DNA from: Aquanectria penicillioides
Lineage: Eukaryota; Ascomycota; Sordariomycetes; Hypocreales; Nectriaceae
Direction: 5' to 3'
DNA: 64,000 nt
Assembly: GCA_003415625.1 (NCBI GenBank)
Contig: PYIU01000008.1
Coordinates: 3,781,001-3,845,000, forward strand
Position numbers and translations under genes: made by a program. The notes beneath the pieces are model-generated. The model was not told the origin of the DNA. It saw nothing but the letters and a program-made list of their open reading frames with translations, and ran no database searches. Each line of letters begins with the position of its first letter. The first letter of the stretch is position 1. Of this stretch, positions 59,569-64,000 are shown piece after piece.

Positions 59569-60090
59569 TATTTAATAGAGGCTAGCTTAAAGCCAAGTCG
59601 GGACATTGAGGCTCACGAAAGTGTGGGGTCGGCTGGAGGCTTGGCTTGGGAATCTCTATGCGCGACCAGCCTACCGGACCTCGCATTCTGAATACAATCC
59701 CGGTCTGCATGTGGCTTATCTTGGCGCTTTCAATTGCGCTTTGTCAAATCACTACTCAATAGTTATCAGTTGGAGGTCAGGTCAATTACCAGCACTGACT
59801 CTTTCTTTATCGCTGACATACTCTCTTACCCAACTTTGCAAAGGTGTCCACTTTTCCCATTTTAACAAGGATTATAAGGGGCCGAAAAGGACGCAGTGAC
59901 AACAATCCTGTCGCCTGTCAACAATTGAGCTTCTTTATTTGTACAGTGGGGTCCCAAAAGTCTGTTAAAAAACGCGCACCTATTGCGTCTTGCATTATAA
60001 ACTCCAACGCGACCTAAACAACCCTTCCACCTTTACAATACCATAACTGTTGAACCGAACCAGTTGTGTAATTGTGTGTGTTGTTCTTCT
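59569..60090. other. Spacer into repeat block
   Basis: No gene is recognised. 60050-60078 carries a 29-base word (tgaaccgaaccagttgtgta...) that recurs at 63158-63186 with a few transitions. Confidence 0.45.
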
Positions 60091-60480
60091 GTTGAATTGG
60101 AGGCATGTTGGAACACCAGGGCTCCAGGGAGTCACGTGAGAAACAGGGGGTTGTCGGGACCGACTCGAAGAAGGCTCGCCGAGCCTCCGGCCGGCTAGCC
60201 TGTATTAGGAATAAAAGGAAAGATAGACCTCCCTAACCAAAAGGGGCAAGAGCTAGAGTGAACATATTGAATTGGAGACCTATAGTCTAGAATAGCTGTT
60301 GTTGTTGAATTGAAGGCATATTGGAACATTAGTGCTTTAAGGAGTTATATAAGAAATAGAGAGTTATTAAGACTAACTTAAAGAAGGCTTGCTAAGCCTT
60401 TAGCCGGCTAGCCTATATTAAAAATAAAAGAAAAAATAAACCCCCCTAACTAAAAGGGGCAAGAGCTAAAGTAAATATAT
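60091..60480 (+). repeat. Tandem 213-bp duplication, one copy RIP-mutated
   Basis: 60091-60303 and 60304-60480 align end to end from gttgaattg. Nearly every difference is C to T or G to A in the second copy (for example gtcacgtgag becomes gttatataag, and tcgccgagcctcc becomes tgctaagccttta). The first copy stays GC-rich. This is the expected footprint of RIP on one member of a duplicated pair. Confidence 0.85.
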
Positions 60481-61741
60481 ATATAATATATATATATAAT
60501 TAAGGTTATTAAGTAGTTATATAAGCTATTTAATAATTAATAGTTAAATATGCACTATATACCTTTATTACTTATATACCTCTTTTATTTAAATTGCTAA
60601 TTAATTGCTAGCTATTTAATAATAATAACCTTAGCTACTTCTTTTAAATTAATTACTAATAATAATTAGATCTTTTAGTACTTAACTCTAAAAATAAAGG
60701 CTATTACTTAAGACTTTTAGCTTTATATTAATTCTAAAATAGCTAAAAAGCTCTTTTTTATTATTAAAGAGCTAATCCCTTTAAACCTTAAGTCCTTTAG
60801 CTAAAGAAAGGGTATACTATTAGCTATAAGTACTTTTATATTAATTGCTATATTAAGCACCTTTATAATTAATTATAAATTAAAAACCCTTTATTTAATA
60901 AATAGTAAAAAGTCCTTAATTAAAGCAATTAAAGTTATTAACTTTATAAATATAGGCCTAATAGTATTTAATATATTATAAATTAATTATAAATATTAAT
61001 TAAAGAGATATATAGCTTTTTAAAAAAGAATAATAGTTATTTAAAATTAAATTTAATAGATTATTTTATCTTTTTTATATTATTATTATTATTTAGCTAA
61101 AAAGCTATTAATTAAATAGATAAAAGCTTTATATAACTATTTTACTTAAGTAAAAGATAAATATATATATAAAGCTTATTAAACCTTTTATAAATTATTA
61201 GTAAAATTCTATTAATTTTAAGTTATAATCTATAAAGGTATAGGCAATTAGCTTATTCTTTAGAAAGAGGCAATTTAAAAAGCTTAAGCAATAGGGCTTT
61301 AAAAAGTAATAAAAGTAAGTTAATAGTTTAAGGATTTAATTATAGTATTAAAAGGTATACCTTTTAAGTTTTAAATTAATATATATAATACTATAAAGTT
61401 AAATAAAGCTATTATAAATACTTTAGTAATTATAAAGGTTTTAAGGGTTATTTAATAAATACTTATTAATAGCCTAAAGGTTTTAATTTAAGGAAAGGTT
61501 ATATTAAAAGCATTTTATTGCTATTATAAAGAAAGTAAAAAAGCTAGTAAACTTTTAATAAAGCCCTAAAAAAAAAGAGTATAATTATTAAATACTATTA
61601 ATAGTATAAATATAAAGTACTTTATTTATTATAGGGGCTAAATTAGTATTTAGCTATTAAATTAAAGTTAAGAGTTAAAAGGAAAAAAGAAAGAAAAAAA
61701 AAAAAAAGATTAAAGGGGGAAAGAAATAAAAGTAAAAATAA

Positions 61742-61774
<33 letters not shown>

Positions 61775-63157
61775 TTATTTATTTATTAATACTCTATAGA
61801 TCTATAAGGTAGATAGTGCTTCTATACTATATAAATAAAGGAAAAAACTATACTAGTAGGATAAAAACCTTTATTTAATATAATATTAGACCTAATACAG
61901 GTCCTCTATAGGGGAGCATTAGATTAGGAGTTGATTCAATACTATTACCGAAATATCCTATTTGCCTAATTGTAGGGTTAGTAAATAGGGTGAAAGTGGG
62001 GCCTGCAATAGGCCCGAATTGTCTATGCCATAGGCCTGTTGCAAGGAGTGGGGCGCCAACCTAGCGCCGGCTAGCGGCCGGCCGGCTGCTAGCTATTTAA
62101 GTATTGCTATTATTATTTCTTAATCTTCACCGGTATATCCATTTCCTTTCCTCTTTTTCTTTCCTTATATGCCTCCATAAGAGCTTCCTTATTGCCTTTA
62201 AGTATGCGCTCCGCTAATGCATTGCTTGCGTAGGATACCTAACTTATATAAGCGCCAATTGCTATTCCTACTGCTATTCTATACTAATTGTGTGTAGCCA
62301 AGAACAATAACTATAATAACAATAACAACAACTACAACCACAATTACAACCACAACTACAACCACAACAATAGCGGTATGTGCCTAATGTATCTATAGAT
62401 AGCATTTTATGCTAATATTAGTAGATGCTAAGACGCCAAGCTGGCTGCGCTAGGGCAGGGGGTGCTGTGCCGACCTTAGGGGCAGTGCAGGATCTGCCCT
62501 ATTCTATATGCATTATGCGGATAGCAAGAGATAAAGAGGACGGTCTATGCCAGGACCAGGCCAGTACGTGATCCTTCTCTTTCCGTTCTTTATGGCTAAG
62601 GGAGACTAACTGTTAGTAGATACTAAGGCCAGCGGCTGTACGGCTTGCGCCTATATGCATAAGCCATGCAAGCCACTACTATACTTGGCGGAGGCCAATG
62701 CCTGCACACTAATGGTGGCTTTGCGGGAGGGGATGGCTATAGTAAGTATGGCTTGGTTCGGTTCTGCCGCAGGTATGTTACTAATACGGGTTGTAGGAGG
62801 AGGAGCTCTAGCGGTTGGGGGCTAAGGCCACCCAGGCCAAGAGGAGGGCAACTTAAGCGCGCTCTTAAGCCGCACCCACAGTTCCAACCGTAGGTCCTAA
62901 TGCTAATCAGCTCCACAAGCTAATTAGTAGAGTCAATCGTGTGGCCACGGCTCTCGAGAGCTTAATGGCCATGCTGCCTTCTTTAGTTGGGGGGCTAAGG
63001 CTGCTTAAGGATAGGCGGCGCTAGGGAGCAGTGGCGGCAGTAGGTAGGGTTGGTCCTAGTGCGGGTTTGTATTGGCTAACATTAGTAGTAAAGACTGAAG
63101 TCCGGCGTAGCTCCTTAAGCGATGGCTCGAGCTCAGACAGAGCTGGGGGGGATTTAT
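60481..63157 (+). mobile_element. AT-rich relic of a retroelement (RIP-degraded)
   Basis: 60.48-61.9 kb is almost pure A/T with TA-rich words and no open frame. It includes an (aat)n microsatellite at about 61738-61775. From 61.9 to 63.15 kb GC rises again, with an (aac/acc)n stretch at about 62325-62370. At 62.87-63.1 kb a plus-strand frame gives a helical, gag-like PNANQLHKLISRVNRVATALESLMAML stretch closed by stops. A G-rich run (63143-63151, polypurine-tract-like) sits just before the recurring 29-base word at 63158. I infer an LTR-type element, but no protease, RT or integrase is readable. Confidence 0.55.
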
Positions 63158-64000
63158 TGAACTGAACCAGTTGTGTAATTGTATATATTCTTGTTTTCTT
63201 CTTGTCCCTCCCAGCCTTACTTCATCACTTAGGCTCTAAAAGAGGGGTCAGGTTGCGCTAAACCTAATAAAGCTACATTATATTTACATAACTTTCATCC
63301 AATTATTTTAAGCTTTATTTCTATAATCCAAAATGCATTTTAGTGTTTCCCTATATATAGAATACCTTAGGTTTAATATACTCCCCTAGATTTGCTAAAG
63401 GCAGGTCTAATATATTTCTTATTTACTATTTATTTATTAATTCTATATCTTATTTATAGCTTTCTATCTTTATTTTATGCTTCTATTTTATTTTTGTATT
63501 TATTGCGTTTTTATTAGTATTATTTACTTAATGTTTATTATTATATATAGGCATTTTTAATTACTTTATAAATGCTATCTATTTAATAAATAGAAATAAT
63601 AGAATAGTTATAAATTATAATAGAAAGCATTCTTTAAATTACTTTACTTTAATCTTACTTTTTTATCTTTATAGAAGGATTCTTATCTATAAATAAAGTA
63701 ATTTATTCCTTTATTTTAAACTTCTTTTCTTTCTTTTTTTTTTAGCTTTAATATAAATTTTATATATATATCTTTATAGTGTTTTTAGTCTTTAACTTAT
63801 GCATACTAACTATAATTATTCTAGCAGATATATACATATATATATACACACTATATTATAAGTTGATTTTATAGTTTAAAATTGAATTTTGCAATTTAAA
63901 ATTGAATTTTGCAGTTTATTTTTAGATTTTATAGCTCTTTTCTTGCTAACTACTTATAATAGTGATAATTCGTTTAATAAGCTATCCCCCCCCTTGCCAA
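63158..64000. repeat. Right-hand repeat end and AT-rich sequence to window edge
   Basis: Begins with the word shared with 60050-60078 (possible terminal repeat). It then becomes strongly AT-rich with no open frame, ending in a C8 run. A short aaaattgaattttgca duplication is seen at about 63877-63914. Confidence 0.5.

Noticed and set aside
59403..59606. Minus-strand SPGP-repeat peptide
   Set aside because: Produced by the 12-bp minisatellite; the frame is only 67 codons and the N- and C-terminal parts look random.
60481..61900. AT-rich block considered as a centromere or mitochondrial insertion
   Set aside because: Adjacent duplicated copy shows directional C-to-T/G-to-A change, so RIP on repeats explains it better; no mitochondrial gene is readable.

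Overview
The window reads as a chromosome segment of a filamentous ascomycete (Pezizomycotina). Genes are monocistronic and lie on both strands. Introns are short (about 45-90 nt) with GT(A/G)AGT-type donors. The genes belong to typical mould families: Zn2Cys6 regulator, PL9/GH28/GH64 secreted enzymes, fungal delta-8 sphingolipid desaturase, NmrA-like oxidoreductase, ABCC transporter and NRPS-like adenylation domain. An AT-rich block at the right end carries the transition signature of repeat-induced point mutation (RIP). No species can be named from sequence alone.

Layout. 0-6 kb: a small putatively myristoylated protein, an intact cytochrome b5-fused sphingolipid desaturase and a 20-residue-repeat protein. 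6-9 kb: broken genes (aldo-keto reductase, CECR5-like HAD hydrolase, GFA/CENP-V-like protein). 9.8-13.8 kb: two intact methyltransferases separated by a 666-bp inverted-repeat element. 15.6 kb: a second small MGGC-type protein. 16.9-24.7 kb: two large decayed specialized-metabolism genes, an ABCC transporter and an NRPS-like adenylation domain. 25.5-26.8 kb: an intact PL9 pectate lyase. 27.8-34.7 kb: an ankyrin remnant, a second inverted-repeat element (631 bp), a DUF4246 gene with a single in-frame TAG, an amidohydrolase remnant and a dispersed 80-bp repeat. 36.8-40 kb: an unrecognised three-exon gene and an intact GH28 exo-polygalacturonase. 42.6-47.6 kb: an intact six-exon esterase, a decayed DUF1593 gene and an NmrA-like oxidoreductase. 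48.9-53.3 kb: a Zn2Cys6 transcription factor, a diverged A-B-A repeat and a GH64 beta-1,3-glucanase. 57-58.6 kb: a five-exon amino-acid transporter. 59.5-64 kb: a 12-bp minisatellite, a RIP-type duplicated pair and AT-rich retroelement debris.

Functionally this is an accessory, fast-evolving region. Intact genes for plant or fungal wall attack (PL9, GH28, GH64), nutrient uptake, detoxification-type hydrolysis and methylation are interleaved with a graveyard of at least nine broken genes. The methyltransferases, ABCC transporter and NRPS-like enzyme within 15 kb look like the remains of a specialized-metabolite cluster, although no intact core synthase is present. Many inactivating changes are CAG/CAA to stop or CGA to TGA, which fits C-to-T mutation. 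I found no convincing wholly new system. The most unusual intact genes are the NPY-repeat protein (4.4-5.3 kb) and the small MGCS-start protein with aromatic-DxxGR repeats (0.27-0.66 kb).
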